Translations under genes and position numbers: made by a program
Part shown: one piece after another, positions 41,163-51,291 of the stretch
Layout of the letters: every line of letters begins with the position of its first letter
Numbering within the stretch: position 1 is the first letter of the stretch
Assembly: GCF_022402485.1 (NCBI RefSeq)
Contig: NZ_JAKRSA010000024.1
Span: 122,358 to 186,357, forward strand
Direction of reading: 5' to 3'
Source of the DNA: Phenylobacterium sp.
GTDB lineage: Bacteria; Pseudomonadota; Alphaproteobacteria; Caulobacterales; Caulobacteraceae
Length of the DNA stretch: 64,000 nucleotides
Notes under the pieces: generated by a model
What the model was told of the DNA's origin: nothing
Seen by the model: the letters and a program-made list of their open reading frames with translations, nothing else
The model's database searches: none

Positions 41163-43395
41163 GGGCTTCTCCTTCGAAGATCAGTGTAGGGTCTTGGACG
41201 AGGCTGGCTGGGCGATGGGCCATCGGAAGGGTCAGGATCACCCTGGCCCCCTGTCCTCGGGCCGCGTCGGTCAGCAGCAACTCGCCGCCATGGTCTTCTA
41301 AGATCCGCTTGACGATGGCCAGACCAAGGCCTGTGCCCTTCTCGCGGGTCGTGACATAGGGCTCAGTAAGGCGATCGCGGTCCTTTTCGGGGAGGCCCAC
41401 GCCATTATCTTCTATGGCGATGGTCACGATTTCGGCCGCTGCCGTCATATGAACAGTGATGCGCCCGGCGGGACGGGGGGTGGTCTCTACCCGCGTGGTC
41501 ACCGCCTCGGCGGCGTTCTTGAGAATATTGGTCAGAGCCTGGGCCAGCATTCGCCCGTCGGCCATGACGGTCACGTCCGGTGTCGGATCGGTGAGAACGA
41601 TCTTGAGATGGGGATTGGCCACGCCCTGGGCGAAAACCTGGGCACGGAGCAGCTCAGCCAGGTCCTGCTGCGAGAACCGGGGGGCGGGCATCCGGGCAAA
41701 GGCTGAAAACTCGTCGACCATCCGACCGATATCGCCCACCTGCCGCACAATGGTGTCGGTGCAGCGGTCGAAGGTTTCGAGATCGGCCTGCGCCACGTCC
41801 TTGCGGAATTTTCGACGGATCCGCTCAGCCGAGAGCTGGATCGGCGTCAGAGGGTTCTTGATCTCATGGGCGATGCGCCTGGCGACATCTTTCCAGGCGG
41901 CATTGCGTTGGGCGGCCACCAGGCGCGTGATGTCGTCAAAGGTCAGAACAAGTCCGCTCTCGCTGCGGCTTGCCCGAACCCGCAGTCTATGACTTTCCCG
42001 CGCCCGCTGGATGTCGACCTCAGCCTCAGCCGCTCCCGAGATTGCAGCCTCCCCGGCCACGGCGCTGAGTTCTGGCGCAAGCTCAGCCAGGGTCAGCCCC
42101 TCCACCGGGCCGCTACCCAGGCCCAACAGCTGGGCGGCCTGGCGGTTCAAGGCCGAAATCCGACCCTGGCTGTCGAGACCAATCACGCCGGCACTGACCC
42201 CCGACAGTACGGTCTCAATGAACTCCCGTCGCCCTTCAGCCTCATCGCTGGCTCGGCGCAGGGCTTCTTGCTGCGCCTGAAGATCATGAGTCATGCTATT
42301 GAAAGCACGGGAAAGAACGGCAATTTCTTCAGGGTCATTTCCGGACTCGACCCGCGCGCTCAGGTCTCCCGCAGCCACACGACCGGCGGCCTGAACGAGC
42401 CGCGCGACGGGGCCTGAGATGGCGTTGGCCGCCGACATGCCAAGCCAGACCGCACCCACCAGGACCAAAAGAGCGGTCTCCACATAGCTGAGGACGAATA
42501 CCGTCTGAATCCGGGCCCGGCTCTGAGCGGCCTCCCGATAGGAGATCAGAGAGCCTTCAGCCTCGATCAGGTGGGTGATGATCCCCGACTCTACGGGTCT
42601 GGCCACATAGAGATAGGCATCGGGATAATCCTTCAGCCGGTAGAGCGCACGCATCAGGTCCGAAGAATCAAAGGCTGGGACCGAGATGTCGCCCTCATCA
42701 GCCGCCTGGAAACTGGACTCTGGGGGCATGACGAAAGGCGGCGCATCAGGTGCCTCGACCCGCGCCAGAACCCGGCCCTCCCGGTCTATGAGATAGGCGG
42801 CTGGAAACCCATGATAGGCCGCCTGATAGGACAGGAAGTGGGTGAAGGTGACCGGTGAGGTCGCCAGGGCAGGTGCCGCACGGTTGAGGTCCACCGCCAT
42901 TGGGGCCACGTGCTCGCCGATGTAACGCTTCTGGTCCTCTACGTAGGAGCGCGCCACGGTGGCGGAGTTTTCCACCACCGTCTGCACCCGCTCGCTGAAC
43001 CAGTTGTCAAAGCCTCGGTTGACCAGCACGCCGTAGAACAGTGCGACCACCACGGCCGGAGCGACGGCCGCCACGGCGAACAAGGTGACGAAGCGCAGAT
43101 GCAACCGGGCTCCGGCATCTACCGATCGGGCATCCAGCAATGCCAGGAGTCGGAACCCAACAATCGCCGCCAGGAAGAGGATCAGGACGAGGTTGAGGCT
43201 GAGGACCGTCAGGATGGTGGTCGAGGCGGGCCTCAGGGGGCCGGCTTCAGGTGGCGAGGCCGCCAGCAGGATCGCCACCGCTGTCAGGATGGCCGCCAAG
43301 ATATAGCCACCGCCGAGGGCATAGCGGGACTGAATCGCCCGCCACAGGATGGCGGTCGGTCTGGCGGCCTCAAAGCTCCTGATTGACAGCGTCAT
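41152..43395 (-). CDS. ntrY: Sensor histidine kinase NtrY
   Basis: A 747-residue membrane kinase. Three to four transmembrane helices in the first 120 residues surround a periplasmic segment up to about 300. A HAMP domain (GPVARLVQAAGRVAAGDLSA), a PAS domain (GLDSQGRISALNRQAAQLLG), HisKA ([20 protein letters not shown]) and HATPase (NAAEAV, DNGVGLP, GTGLGLAIV) follow. It pairs with NtrX in nitrogen and redox-related control. It lies 91 bases downstream of ntrC. Confidence 0.95.
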   Translation of the reverse strand: MTLSIRSFEAARPTAILWRAIQSRYALGGGYILAAILTAVAILLAASPPEAGPLRPASTTILTVLSLNLVLILFLAAIVGFRLLALLDARSVDAGARLHLRFVTLFAVAAVAPAVVVALFYGVLVNRGFDNWFSERVQTVVENSATVARSYVEDQKRYIGEHVAPMAVDLNRAAPALATSPVTFTHFLSYQAAYHGFPAAYLIDREGRVLARVEAPDAPPFVMPPESSFQAADEGDISVPAFDSSDLMRALYRLKDYPDAYLYVARPVESGIITHLIEAEGSLISYREAAQSRARIQTVFVLSYVETALLVLVGAVWLGMSAANAISGPVARLVQAAGRVAAGDLSARVESGNDPEEIAVLSRAFNSMTHDLQAQQEALRRASDEAEGRREFIETVLSGVSAGVIGLDSQGRISALNRQAAQLLGLGSGPVEGLTLAELAPELSAVAGEAAISGAAEAEVDIQRARESHRLRVRASRSESGLVLTFDDITRLVAAQRNAAWKDVARRIAHEIKNPLTPIQLSAERIRRKFRKDVAQADLETFDRCTDTIVRQVGDIGRMVDEFSAFARMPAPRFSQQDLAELLRAQVFAQGVANPHLKIVLTDPTPDVTVMADGRMLAQALTNILKNAAEAVTTRVETTPRPAGRITVHMTAAAEIVTIAIEDNGVGLPEKDRDRLTEPYVTTREKGTGLGLAIVKRILEDHGGELLLTDAARGQGARVILTLPMAHRPASLVQDPTLIFEGEAHGR

Positions 43396-43486
43396 GAGAG
43401 CCTAGCCTAGGCGCAACTGTGTCTGGAACTCAACACAGATGTTGCTTGATTACGTCAGGTTGACCGCCCGGCAAAGATCGCTCGGA

Positions 43487-44908
43487 TCAGCGGCGCCCGC
43501 GGGTCAGATCCACCCCAAGGTCCTGGATTTTTTTTCGCAGGGTGTTCCGATTCAAGCCGAGAATTTCCGCCGCACGGACCTGATTGCCCCGGGTCGCGGC
43601 CAGGGTCAGCTGGATCAGTGGACGCTCCACCTCTTCCAGCACCCGGTCATAGAGCCCCACTGGGGGCACGCCGTCGGGCTGCTCAGCAAAGTAACCGCCC
43701 AGGTGCCGCTCAACCAACTGGGCCAGCGTCAAGGGCCCCTCCTGCCCTGGCTGGCTGGGCTGTTGATCGGCCAGTTCCTTCTCGACGATCCGGGCGGTGA
43801 TCAGTTCCTCGGCATAGAGCGCGCAGACCCGGCGGATCAGGTTCTCCAGCTCGCGGACATTGCCGGGCCAGCCGTGCAGCTTCAGCCGCTCCAGGGCCGC
43901 CTGGTCGATGGTCTTTGACGGCAGCCCCTCACGGTTAGCCCGCAGCAGGAACGAGCGAGCAAGGTCGGGGATATCCTCAGTCCGGTCCCGCAGGGGCGGC
44001 AGCCGGATGGGCGCCACATTCAAGCGGAAATAGAGGTCTTCGCGGAACAGGCCCTGGGCGATCAGAGCCCGAAGATCGCGGTTTGTGGCGGCGATCAGCC
44101 GGGCGTTGGGCCGTCGCCCGGTCTTTGGATTCAGGGCCGGCTCTGACCCATCGATCACCCGAAGCAGCCGGGTCTGGGCGTCCAGGGGCATGTCGCCGAT
44201 CTCGTCGAGGAATAGCGTACCCCCATCAGCCTCCACCAGCTTGCCGCTATCCCCATCGGCCCGACCAAACAGCTCAGCCTCGACTCTTTCCCTGGGGGTC
44301 GCGGCCAGATTGATGACCACGAACTTGCCGTCCTTACGGCGCCCCATGTCGTGCAGGGCGCGGGCCACCAGCTCCTTGCCCGTCCCCGATTCCCCGAGGA
44401 TCAGCACGGTGAGGTCTGCCCCCACCAGCCGGGCGATCGTGCGGTAGACCTCCTGCATCGGTGCTGAGCGGCCGATTAATGGCAGACGTTCGTCACGCAC
44501 GGCCCGGGCCTGGGCGCGGGAGGCTTCAGGGTCGGCAGGGCGTGCCAGAGCGCGTCGCGCCAGGGCGGTCATGTCGTCCAGGTCGAAGGGCTTGGGCACA
44601 TAGTCGAAGGCGCCGATCTCGGCCGCGTTGACCGCTGTCAGCAGGGTGTTCTGCGCACTCATGATGATGACCGGCAGCTTGGGCCGCTCTTTGCGAATGC
44701 GCGGAAGGACATCGAACACGTTCTCGTCGGGCATCATCACATCGGTGATGACCAGGTCGCCCTCCCCCTCGGACACCCATTTCAGCAGGGTGGAGGCGTT
44801 TCCCGTGGCGCGGACCTGATAGCCCAATCGGGTGAAGGACTGAGACAGAACCAGTCGGATGGAAGCATCGTCATCGGCGATCAGGATCTTCTTGCCGGCT
44901 GCGCTCAT
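43487..44908 (-). CDS. ntrC: Nitrogen regulator NtrC, lacking the GAFTGA loop
   Basis: A 473-residue regulator. It has a receiver ([12 protein letters not shown], acceptor in [11 protein letters not shown]), AAA+ ATPase ([27 protein letters not shown]) and Fis-type DNA-binding domain ([20 protein letters not shown]). The stretch between AELFG and the [11 protein letters not shown] box reads RADGDSGK, so the GAFTGA motif needed to engage sigma-54 is deleted. The ATPase Walker motifs are intact. I recall the same loss reported for Caulobacter NtrC. It is coupled to ntrB by a four-base overlap. Confidence 0.96.
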   Translation of the reverse strand: MSAAGKKILIADDDASIRLVLSQSFTRLGYQVRATGNASTLLKWVSEGEGDLVITDVMMPDENVFDVLPRIRKERPKLPVIIMSAQNTLLTAVNAAEIGAFDYVPKPFDLDDMTALARRALARPADPEASRAQARAVRDERLPLIGRSAPMQEVYRTIARLVGADLTVLILGESGTGKELVARALHDMGRRKDGKFVVINLAATPRERVEAELFGRADGDSGKLVEADGGTLFLDEIGDMPLDAQTRLLRVIDGSEPALNPKTGRRPNARLIAATNRDLRALIAQGLFREDLYFRLNVAPIRLPPLRDRTEDIPDLARSFLLRANREGLPSKTIDQAALERLKLHGWPGNVRELENLIRRVCALYAEELITARIVEKELADQQPSQPGQEGPLTLAQLVERHLGGYFAEQPDGVPPVGLYDRVLEEVERPLIQLTLAATRGNQVRAAEILGLNRNTLRKKIQDLGVDLTRGRR

Positions 44909-46020
44909 GCCGTAACGTCCTTTTCAGTCACTATGGGAAGCAACACCCGGAACACCGTCCGACCGGGCTCGGATTCGAAGTCGATCAGTCCGCCGTGGCC
45001 GACCACCAGCTTGGAGACCAGGGCAAGGCCAAGCCCTGCCCCATTGGGTTTCGTGGTGACGAAGGGCTGAAACAGCCGTTCACGCAGGTGAGCCGGGACG
45101 CCAGGGCCATTATCCTGAATACGGATCTCCAAGGGAGCACCGCGAAGCTGGCGATCCTTGGTTGATCGCACGCGGACCCCATGCCGATAGGCCGTGGTGA
45201 TCAGCACCTCTCCGCGACCATCCCCGCGCATATGGGCGGCCTCTGAGGCATTCTTGACCAGGTTGAGAAACACCTGGATCAGCTGATCCTCGTCCCCTGG
45301 CGTGGCCGGCAATGAAGGATCGTACTGCTCTCGCAGCAGGAGGCCGTCGGCCACCCCATTGGCTGCCAGGGCGCGGACACGGTCCAGAACCTCATGGATG
45401 TTCACCGGGTCACGGGCCGGCGGGGCGTCGTCGGCGAAAACCTCCATGCGGTCGACCAGGCGCTTCACCCGATCGGTCTCATCGACGATCAATTGCGCCA
45501 AAGGCACGTCGTCGGCCCGGGCACCGGCCTTGAGGAGCTGGGCGGCGCCGCGGATGCCTGCCAGGGGGTTTTTGATCTCGTGGGCCAGCATTCGACCTAG
45601 GCCCATGATCGAGCGCAGACCGGCTGCGTCGCCGCCAAACTCGGCAAAAACGCCGCCCTTGACCTGTAAGGAGAGCAGGATGGAGCCATCACCCAGCGGG
45701 GCGGCCACACCGTCAGCCTCAAATGTGGGCTGACCAAAAAGGCTGATCTCCAGGCCCCGTTGGCGGACAGCACCGCCTTCCTGCTGGACCCGGTTAAGGA
45801 GCGCGACCAGGGGAGACTCCGGCGGCAGAGCCGCGCGAAACCGGCCCCGGGCGAGCAGGCCTAGCCCCTGACCAAACAGGGCTTCGGCCGCCTCATTGAC
45901 AGCAACCAAGGCCCCGCGCCCATCGATCACCAGGGCCGGCTCAGGGCTGAGGTCAAAGGCGGCCGACTTCAGAGCGTTCAAATCAAGCCCCGGATGGGTG
46001 GTTCTGGTCCGACTGTTCAT
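44905..46020 (-). CDS. ntrB: Nitrogen sensor kinase/phosphatase NtrB
   Basis: A 371-residue cytoplasmic kinase. A PAS domain occupies about 20-130 ([20 protein letters not shown]). HisKA contains [20 protein letters not shown] and the ATPase has [20 protein letters not shown] and [13 protein letters not shown]. It receives the PII nitrogen signal and phosphorylates NtrC. It overlaps dusB and ntrC by four bases each, so dusB-ntrB-ntrC form a single operon. Confidence 0.96.
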   Translation of the reverse strand: MNSRTRTTHPGLDLNALKSAAFDLSPEPALVIDGRGALVAVNEAAEALFGQGLGLLARGRFRAALPPESPLVALLNRVQQEGGAVRQRGLEISLFGQPTFEADGVAAPLGDGSILLSLQVKGGVFAEFGGDAAGLRSIMGLGRMLAHEIKNPLAGIRGAAQLLKAGARADDVPLAQLIVDETDRVKRLVDRMEVFADDAPPARDPVNIHEVLDRVRALAANGVADGLLLREQYDPSLPATPGDEDQLIQVFLNLVKNASEAAHMRGDGRGEVLITTAYRHGVRVRSTKDRQLRGAPLEIRIQDNGPGVPAHLRERLFQPFVTTKPNGAGLGLALVSKLVVGHGGLIDFESEPGRTVFRVLLPIVTEKDVTA

Positions 46021-47024
46021 GCGGCCAACCTCGTCTCAGGATCGCGCCACAGCGCGATCAGCTCCAGTTTCACCTGTGACGGATCCTCAAGTCGGCAGAT
46101 CCGCCCGCGGGCGGCTCGCCTGGCCTCGGCCTGCATGGGCCAGGGCGTGTTTTCGATGTAGGCGGCCAGGTGCTTGCGGAAGATCCGCAGCCCCAGGCGT
46201 TCGCCATAAAATTCCAGGCTGTCGTCGAGATGGGCCTGAACCAAGGCCAGCCGCGTCTCGACATCGGGCGCCGCGAAGGCGAGCCCAGAGAGAGCTGCCT
46301 CGATTTCAGCGGCGATCCAGGGTCGCCCATAGACCCCGCGGCCGATCATGACCCCGTCAGCGCCGGACTGATCCAGAGCCTGGCGAGCGGTTGCGCCATC
46401 AACAATGTCGCCATTGACGATCACCGGCACCCTGACGGCCGACTTTACCGCTGCCACAGCGCGCCAATCGGCCGCCCCGCGATAGAACTGGCTGCGGGTA
46501 CGGCCATGGACCGTGATTGCCTGGGCACCTTGATCCTGGCAGCGGGCGGCAAGTTCGGGGGCGTTGAGGGACGCCTCATCCCATCCTAGACGCATCTTGA
46601 CGGTGACCGGGACCTCTGCGGCCTCGACCACGGCGCCGACGATGGCTTCGGCCAACTCCGGCTCACGCATTAGGGCTGAGCCACAGGCTACCCCAATGAC
46701 CTCCCGCGCCGGGCAGCCAAAGTTCAGGTCAATGATCTGCGCCCCCGCGCGCACTGCCAGACGGGCCCCCTGGGCCATGGTCGCAGGATCGCGTCCCACA
46801 AGCTGAACGACCATGAGCGGCAGGCCTTCGCCAACGGCAGCGCGTCGGACCACGTCAGGACGCCCCTTGGCGAACTCGTCCGACGCCACCATCTCGGTGG
46901 CCACATAGGGCGCTCCGAGCCGACTGGCCAAACGACGAAATGGTAGATCCGAGACGCCGGTCATGGGGGCGATCCAGACGCGCCCGCCAACCTCCACCGT
47001 GCCGACCTTGAGCTGTTTGCCCAT
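46017..47024 (-). CDS. dusB: tRNA-dihydrouridine synthase DusB (NifR3)
   Basis: A 335-residue FMN-dependent TIM barrel that reduces uridines in tRNA. The family motif APMTGVSDLPFR, the active-site Cys104 in DLNFGCPAREV, VKMRLGWDE and TVHGRTRSQFY are present. In alphaproteobacteria it was named nifR3 for its position upstream of ntrBC. It opens the operon. The divergent ispDF begins 90 bases away. Confidence 0.96.
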   Translation of the reverse strand: MGKQLKVGTVEVGGRVWIAPMTGVSDLPFRRLASRLGAPYVATEMVASDEFAKGRPDVVRRAAVGEGLPLMVVQLVGRDPATMAQGARLAVRAGAQIIDLNFGCPAREVIGVACGSALMREPELAEAIVGAVVEAAEVPVTVKMRLGWDEASLNAPELAARCQDQGAQAITVHGRTRSQFYRGAADWRAVAAVKSAVRVPVIVNGDIVDGATARQALDQSGADGVMIGRGVYGRPWIAAEIEAALSGLAFAAPDVETRLALVQAHLDDSLEFYGERLGLRIFRKHLAAYIENTPWPMQAEARRAARGRICRLEDPSQVKLELIALWRDPETRLAA

Positions 47025-47114
47025 TTTGTAATCACCCCTACCGCTGGCTTTTTAGGCACTTTGTGCGGCGCCGTAAAGCCTGGACAACATCGCGTGAACG
47101 CCTAAACACAGCCC

Positions 47115-48263
47115 ATGAGCTTTTCGGCCATAGTGGTCGCCGCAGGAAGCGGTGTTCGGGCCGGTGCAGGGCGGCCCAAAACCTGGCGTGACCTGGGTGG
47201 ACGACCGGTGGCGCGCTGGTCGGTAGAGGCCCTCTTGGCGGCCGGGGCCTGCCGGGTGGTCGTGGTGGTCGCCGCCGATATGCGGCCAGACGCCAAGGCT
47301 GCTCTTGGTGACCTCCAAGGCGTTGAACTTGTCCAAGGTGCGGAGACCCGGGCCGCCTCTGTCCAGGCCGGGATAGCTGCCCTCAAGGGTCAGCCCGGAG
47401 ATCACGCCGTCCTTATCCATGACGCCGCGCGCCCGTTTCTAACGAGAGAACATGTCCAACGTCTGCTGCAGGCCCTGGAAGCCGCAGATGGTTCCGTCCT
47501 CGCGCTTCCCCTCGCCGATACCTTGAAGCGAGAAGAGCCCGGTCATCTGGCGACCCCAAACCGGAACGATCTCTGGCGGGCTCAGACCCCTCAGGGGTTT
47601 AGATTGGGGATACTGCAGCAGGCCTATGCGGCCTGGGACTTTGCCCAGGAGCCTACCGATGACGCCCAGGTGGTCACTGGTTTTGGGGGGAGAGTCGTAC
47701 TCACCCCGGGCGACCCCATGCTCTTCAAGCTCACCTATCCGGAGGACTTCGTGATGGCCGAGCGACTGGCCGCTGGCGCGAGGGTGTCCAGGACGGGAAT
47801 GGGCTTTGACGCCCATCAATGGGGTCCTGGCGACGCCGTTTGGCTATGTGGCGTGCGGATTGACCATGACCAGAGTCTGGTAGGGCACTCTGATGCCGAC
47901 GCCGGCCTGCATGCGCTCACAGATGCCCTGCTGGGCGCGCTGGGTGCCGGTGACATCGGCGAGCACTTTCCGCCGACCGATCCGCAGTGGCGCGGCGCGG
48001 CCTCCGACCAGTTCCTGGCCCATGCCGCGAACCTGGTTCGGGCTAGGGGCGGCGACATCGTCAATGTCGATGTTACCCTGATCTGTGAGCGTCCGAAGAT
48101 CAGGCCCCACCGGGAGGCTATGCAGCGCAGACTTGCAGAGATCCTTGGGGTTGCTGATGACCAGATCAGCGTGAAGGCCACCACCACAGAGGGAATGGGT
48201 TTTACAGGCCGTCAGGAAGGCCTCGCTGCCCAGGCCATCGCCACCATCGAGATGCCGCGATAG
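47115..48263 (+). CDS. ispDF: Bifunctional IspD/IspF isoprenoid enzyme
   Basis: A 382-residue fusion for two steps of the MEP pathway. The N-terminal IspD cytidylyltransferase (about 1-222) has AIVVAAGSGVRAGAGRPKTW, HDAARPF and WRAQTPQGFR. The C-terminal IspF cyclase (about 226-382) has the zinc motif GMGFDAHQW, LVGHSDADAGLHALTDALLG and KATTTEGMGFTGRQEG. The fusion is normal for alphaproteobacteria. IspE, the intervening step, is not in this window. Confidence 0.97.
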   Translation: MSFSAIVVAAGSGVRAGAGRPKTWRDLGGRPVARWSVEALLAAGACRVVVVVAADMRPDAKAALGDLQGVELVQGAETRAASVQAGIAALKGQPGDHAVLIHDAARPFLTREHVQRLLQALEAADGSVLALPLADTLKREEPGHLATPNRNDLWRAQTPQGFRLGILQQAYAAWDFAQEPTDDAQVVTGFGGRVVLTPGDPMLFKLTYPEDFVMAERLAAGARVSRTGMGFDAHQWGPGDAVWLCGVRIDHDQSLVGHSDADAGLHALTDALLGALGAGDIGEHFPPTDPQWRGAASDQFLAHAANLVRARGGDIVNVDVTLICERPKIRPHREAMQRRLAEILGVADDQISVKATTTEGMGFTGRQEGLAAQAIATIEMPR

Positions 48264-48266
48264 GCG

Positions 48267-50522
48267 CTAAGGCAGCCAGGTCCAGACCTCTTTCATCCGG
48301 CGATACATGGCCCCTGGCAGGTTAGTATAGGCGTCCGTCCAAGGCGCAGTGAGGGTCGGGTCGGTCGGCGACCAGCGGACATCATTCTCATAGGGCAGCA
48401 GCCCTTCCGGCGTCCGCGTGACGACGATCACATCCTCCGCCGACTCCCACAGCACAGGGCTGTCATAGGCCGCCTGATGCCGCTGCAGCAGGGCTGAGCC
48501 TCCCGCCGCACTGGCGACCGCCATGGCTGGCGAGATGAGGTCAAGGTTTCGGTTAGACAGGTGCATCACCAGGATGCCGTCAGGCTTCAGTCTGGCCAGA
48601 TACATCTTTACCGCCTCCACAGTCAGCAGATGGGCAGGCACGGCGTCAGAGGAGAAGGCGTCCAACAACAGAATGTCATACTGCCCCTCTGCCTCATCTT
48701 TCAGGGTCAGGCGGGCGTCGCCAATGACATAGTCGATCGGCCCCTTGGCGCATTCCGACGTGTAGGTGAAATAGGCCGGATCATTGGCGATCTTGACCAT
48801 CAAGGGGTCGATTTCAAAGAAGGTCAGCTGGTCCTCAGCGCGGACATAGGCGGCCACGGCACCAGTGCCCAGGCCCACAGCAGCAATCGTCAAGCTCGCC
48901 TTTTCGGCCCGCTTAGCGGTGAAGACCTGCCCAATCGGCGTCTCCGGGGCGTAGTAGACCAGGGGACGACAACGGTGCTCGGGGGCCCTGGCCTGTGCGC
49001 CATGCAGCGTGGTACCGTGGGCAAGCATGTGAACCGTCCCGCCCAGGGCCTCCACAGGCATCACCGATTGGCGAGCGACGCCGAAAAAGCTGCGCCAGGT
49101 TTCGCGCACATCCACCCGGTCGCCTGCCAACTGTGCCGAGATCAGCAGCATGCAGATGCTGGCCATAAACAACAGGGTGCTCTGCCGCAGCAGGAACGCC
49201 GATACGGTCACGACCCCAAGCAGGAGGCGAACTGTCGCGTCACTTTGAGCGTACTGCTCAGCGATAACCGGCGCGGCGATGACCGCGATGACGCAGATGG
49301 CAAACAGCCCCCAACGCCAAGGGCTCCCCCGGTCCCAGACCCAAGGTCTGGCCAGGCAAGAAAGCGCCAGGACCAGGGGGTACTCCCAGACGTTGGTGAA
49401 GATGACGGGCGCGACAAAGGCGTTGAACCCACCGCCGACCACCCCGCCGATGGACAGGCAGAGATAGAACTCCGTCAGCTGGGAGGCTGGCGGACGGCGT
49501 TCCACAAGCGCCTGGTGGCAGACCAGGGCGGTCAGGAAGAACGCCGCAAGGTGCACGGCAAGCTGGATCACCAGGTTGGTGGTGTGGAAGGGCATGATCA
49601 CGGCGCAGGCCACGACCGCTGCGGCCTGGAACATCAGGGCTGTGTCCGAGGAGATCAGCGGACGGTCCTGGAATGCGATGATGAAGGTCAGCAGATAGAG
49701 GGCCAGCGGCACGACCCAGATGAAGGGGGCCGAGGCCACATCTGTGGTGATGTGGGTTGTAACCCCCAACATCAGGCTGGAAGGGATCGCCGCGAGGCCG
49801 ATCCAGATCAGTCGCCGAGGCCAGGGCCTTCCGCTTAGGGCGATATCCAGTAACGCTTGGGCTGGGGGTGGAACGATCTCGATCTTTGGTGCCCGGGCGA
49901 CCATCAGACCAAGGCTGGCCATCAGCACAACGAAGCCCCCATAGGCGAGGCTCCAGACAAAGGTCTGTGCCTGGACCGCGAGGGTCGGTTCCACCACCAC
50001 AGGATAGGCCAATAGCGCAATCAGGCTGCCAAGATTGCTTGCCGCGTAGAGCACATAGGGGCCGCGTCCCTCACCTTCCCGATAGATTCGAGCGTGCCAG
50101 GCCTGTGCCAGCGGTGCTGTCGCCGACAGGATGGCGAAGGGCGCGCCGACCATGAGGGCCAAGGCCCCCAACAGCCAGAGCGCGGGATGGTCTGAGGTCG
50201 GCGGACCCAGCAATTCATGGACCCGTAGCGGCAGGACGAGGGCCGCCAGCAGCAGGGCACCCCCGTGAATCATGGCCTGGCGGCGCACGCTCCCAGCCCG
50301 CTGCAGCAGGTGGGCATAGGCGTAGCCCACCAGCAGCGCCCCTTGAAAGAAGGCCATGCTGGTGTTCCAGACGGCCGGTGCCCCCCCCATCAGGGGAAGC
50401 AGTAACTTGGCCGCCATGGGTTGCACCATGAAGACCAGAGTGGCGCTGGCGAACACCGTTAAGCCAAACAAGGCCGGCGCAACTGCGGGCTGGGCCTTGG
50501 GGAGAGTGTCCTGCAGGGTCAT
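48267..50522 (-). CDS. Polytopic membrane protein fused to a spermidine-synthase-like domain
   Basis: A 751-residue protein. The first roughly 490 residues hold about ten to twelve hydrophobic helices, opening FASATLVFMVQPMAAKLLLP. The last 220 form a soluble SAM-type fold with AAVGLGTGAVAAYVRAEDQL, EIDPLMVKIAND, VIGDARLTL and DILLLDAFSSDAVPAHLLT, the pattern of spermidine synthase/methyltransferase-like proteins. Such fused proteins are widespread and their substrate is not known. No polyamine genes are nearby. It converges on ispDF with a three-base gap. Confidence 0.88.
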   Translation of the reverse strand: MTLQDTLPKAQPAVAPALFGLTVFASATLVFMVQPMAAKLLLPLMGGAPAVWNTSMAFFQGALLVGYAYAHLLQRAGSVRRQAMIHGGALLLAALVLPLRVHELLGPPTSDHPALWLLGALALMVGAPFAILSATAPLAQAWHARIYREGEGRGPYVLYAASNLGSLIALLAYPVVVEPTLAVQAQTFVWSLAYGGFVVLMASLGLMVARAPKIEIVPPPAQALLDIALSGRPWPRRLIWIGLAAIPSSLMLGVTTHITTDVASAPFIWVVPLALYLLTFIIAFQDRPLISSDTALMFQAAAVVACAVIMPFHTTNLVIQLAVHLAAFFLTALVCHQALVERRPPASQLTEFYLCLSIGGVVGGGFNAFVAPVIFTNVWEYPLVLALSCLARPWVWDRGSPWRWGLFAICVIAVIAAPVIAEQYAQSDATVRLLLGVVTVSAFLLRQSTLLFMASICMLLISAQLAGDRVDVRETWRSFFGVARQSVMPVEALGGTVHMLAHGTTLHGAQARAPEHRCRPLVYYAPETPIGQVFTAKRAEKASLTIAAVGLGTGAVAAYVRAEDQLTFFEIDPLMVKIANDPAYFTYTSECAKGPIDYVIGDARLTLKDEAEGQYDILLLDAFSSDAVPAHLLTVEAVKMYLARLKPDGILVMHLSNRNLDLISPAMAVASAAGGSALLQRHQAAYDSPVLWESAEDVIVVTRTPEGLLPYENDVRWSPTDPTLTAPWTDAYTNLPGAMYRRMKEVWTWLP

Positions 50523-50796
50523 GACGCCGATTCGGGCTTTGTGCTCAGTTGGCCGATGGTGGGGTCTGGCCAGCCCGGCGCCTAGGGTCCATCCAGCCCA
50601 TAGATTCCCCTAAAGCGGGTACCTTGGCGCGATCTCAGGTCCTCGGGGATTGAAGGCGACGGGCAGGCATCAACGGCTTCGCTCTTCGACCTCGGTCTGA
50701 TCTATACAGGTCACACTGAGATCGGCAGGACGGCGATTCCGCCGTTGACGCAGATCTGGACGGCCCCTGTTTTGTGCGTTCGACGTGGAGACGCCC

Positions 50797-51288
50797 ATGT
50801 TTTCCCTGGAAATTGAGACCTTGGCGCGGCTTCTTATTGATGAGGCGCGACAGAAGTCACTCCGGATCGTCACGGCTGAAAGCTGCACGGGCGGGCTCTT
50901 GAGTGCTGCGATCTGCGCGATTCCCGGTGCCTCCGATGTTCTCGATCGGGGTTTCATCACCTATTCCAACCGGGCCAAGCAGGAGATGCTCGGCGTGCCG
51001 GGGGACCTCATCGCCGACCTGGGCGCAGTTTCGGAGCCTGTGGCGCGGATGATGGCTGAGGGGGCTCTGGAAAACTCCAACGCCCATCTGGCCGTGGCCA
51101 TAACGGGAATTGCCGGACCCGACGGCGGAACGCGGATGAAGCCTGTGGGCACGGTCCATATTGCTACGGCCCGCACCAATCATGGCCTTACGCATCGGGC
51201 CGAACTGTTTGAGTTCGAAGGCCGCTTTGAAATCCAGCAGGCGGCCACCCAAGCCGCCCTGGAGATGCTGCGGGAACGCCTGAACTGA
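50797..51288 (+). CDS. pncC: CinA C-terminal family, nicotinamide-nucleotide amidase
   Basis: A 163-residue stand-alone CinA C-terminal domain that deamidates NMN to NaMN for pyridine nucleotide salvage. The signature TAESCTGGLLSAAICAIPGAS, GFITYSNRAKQEMLGV, GAVSEPVARMMAEGA and AVAITGIAGPDGG are clear. ATG 50797 has GGAG seven bases upstream; the GTG four codons earlier is unlikely. The 274-base gap before it shows no other feature I can support. It converges on the COQ10-like gene. Confidence 0.92.
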   Translation: MFSLEIETLARLLIDEARQKSLRIVTAESCTGGLLSAAICAIPGASDVLDRGFITYSNRAKQEMLGVPGDLIADLGAVSEPVARMMAEGALENSNAHLAVAITGIAGPDGGTRMKPVGTVHIATARTNHGLTHRAELFEFEGRFEIQQAATQAALEMLRERLN

Positions 51289-51291
51289 GAT

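Noticed and set aside
48561..49838. 425-codon plus-strand frame
   Set aside because: It reads antisense through a well-supported membrane/SAM-fold gene and has the low-complexity composition typical of such shadows.
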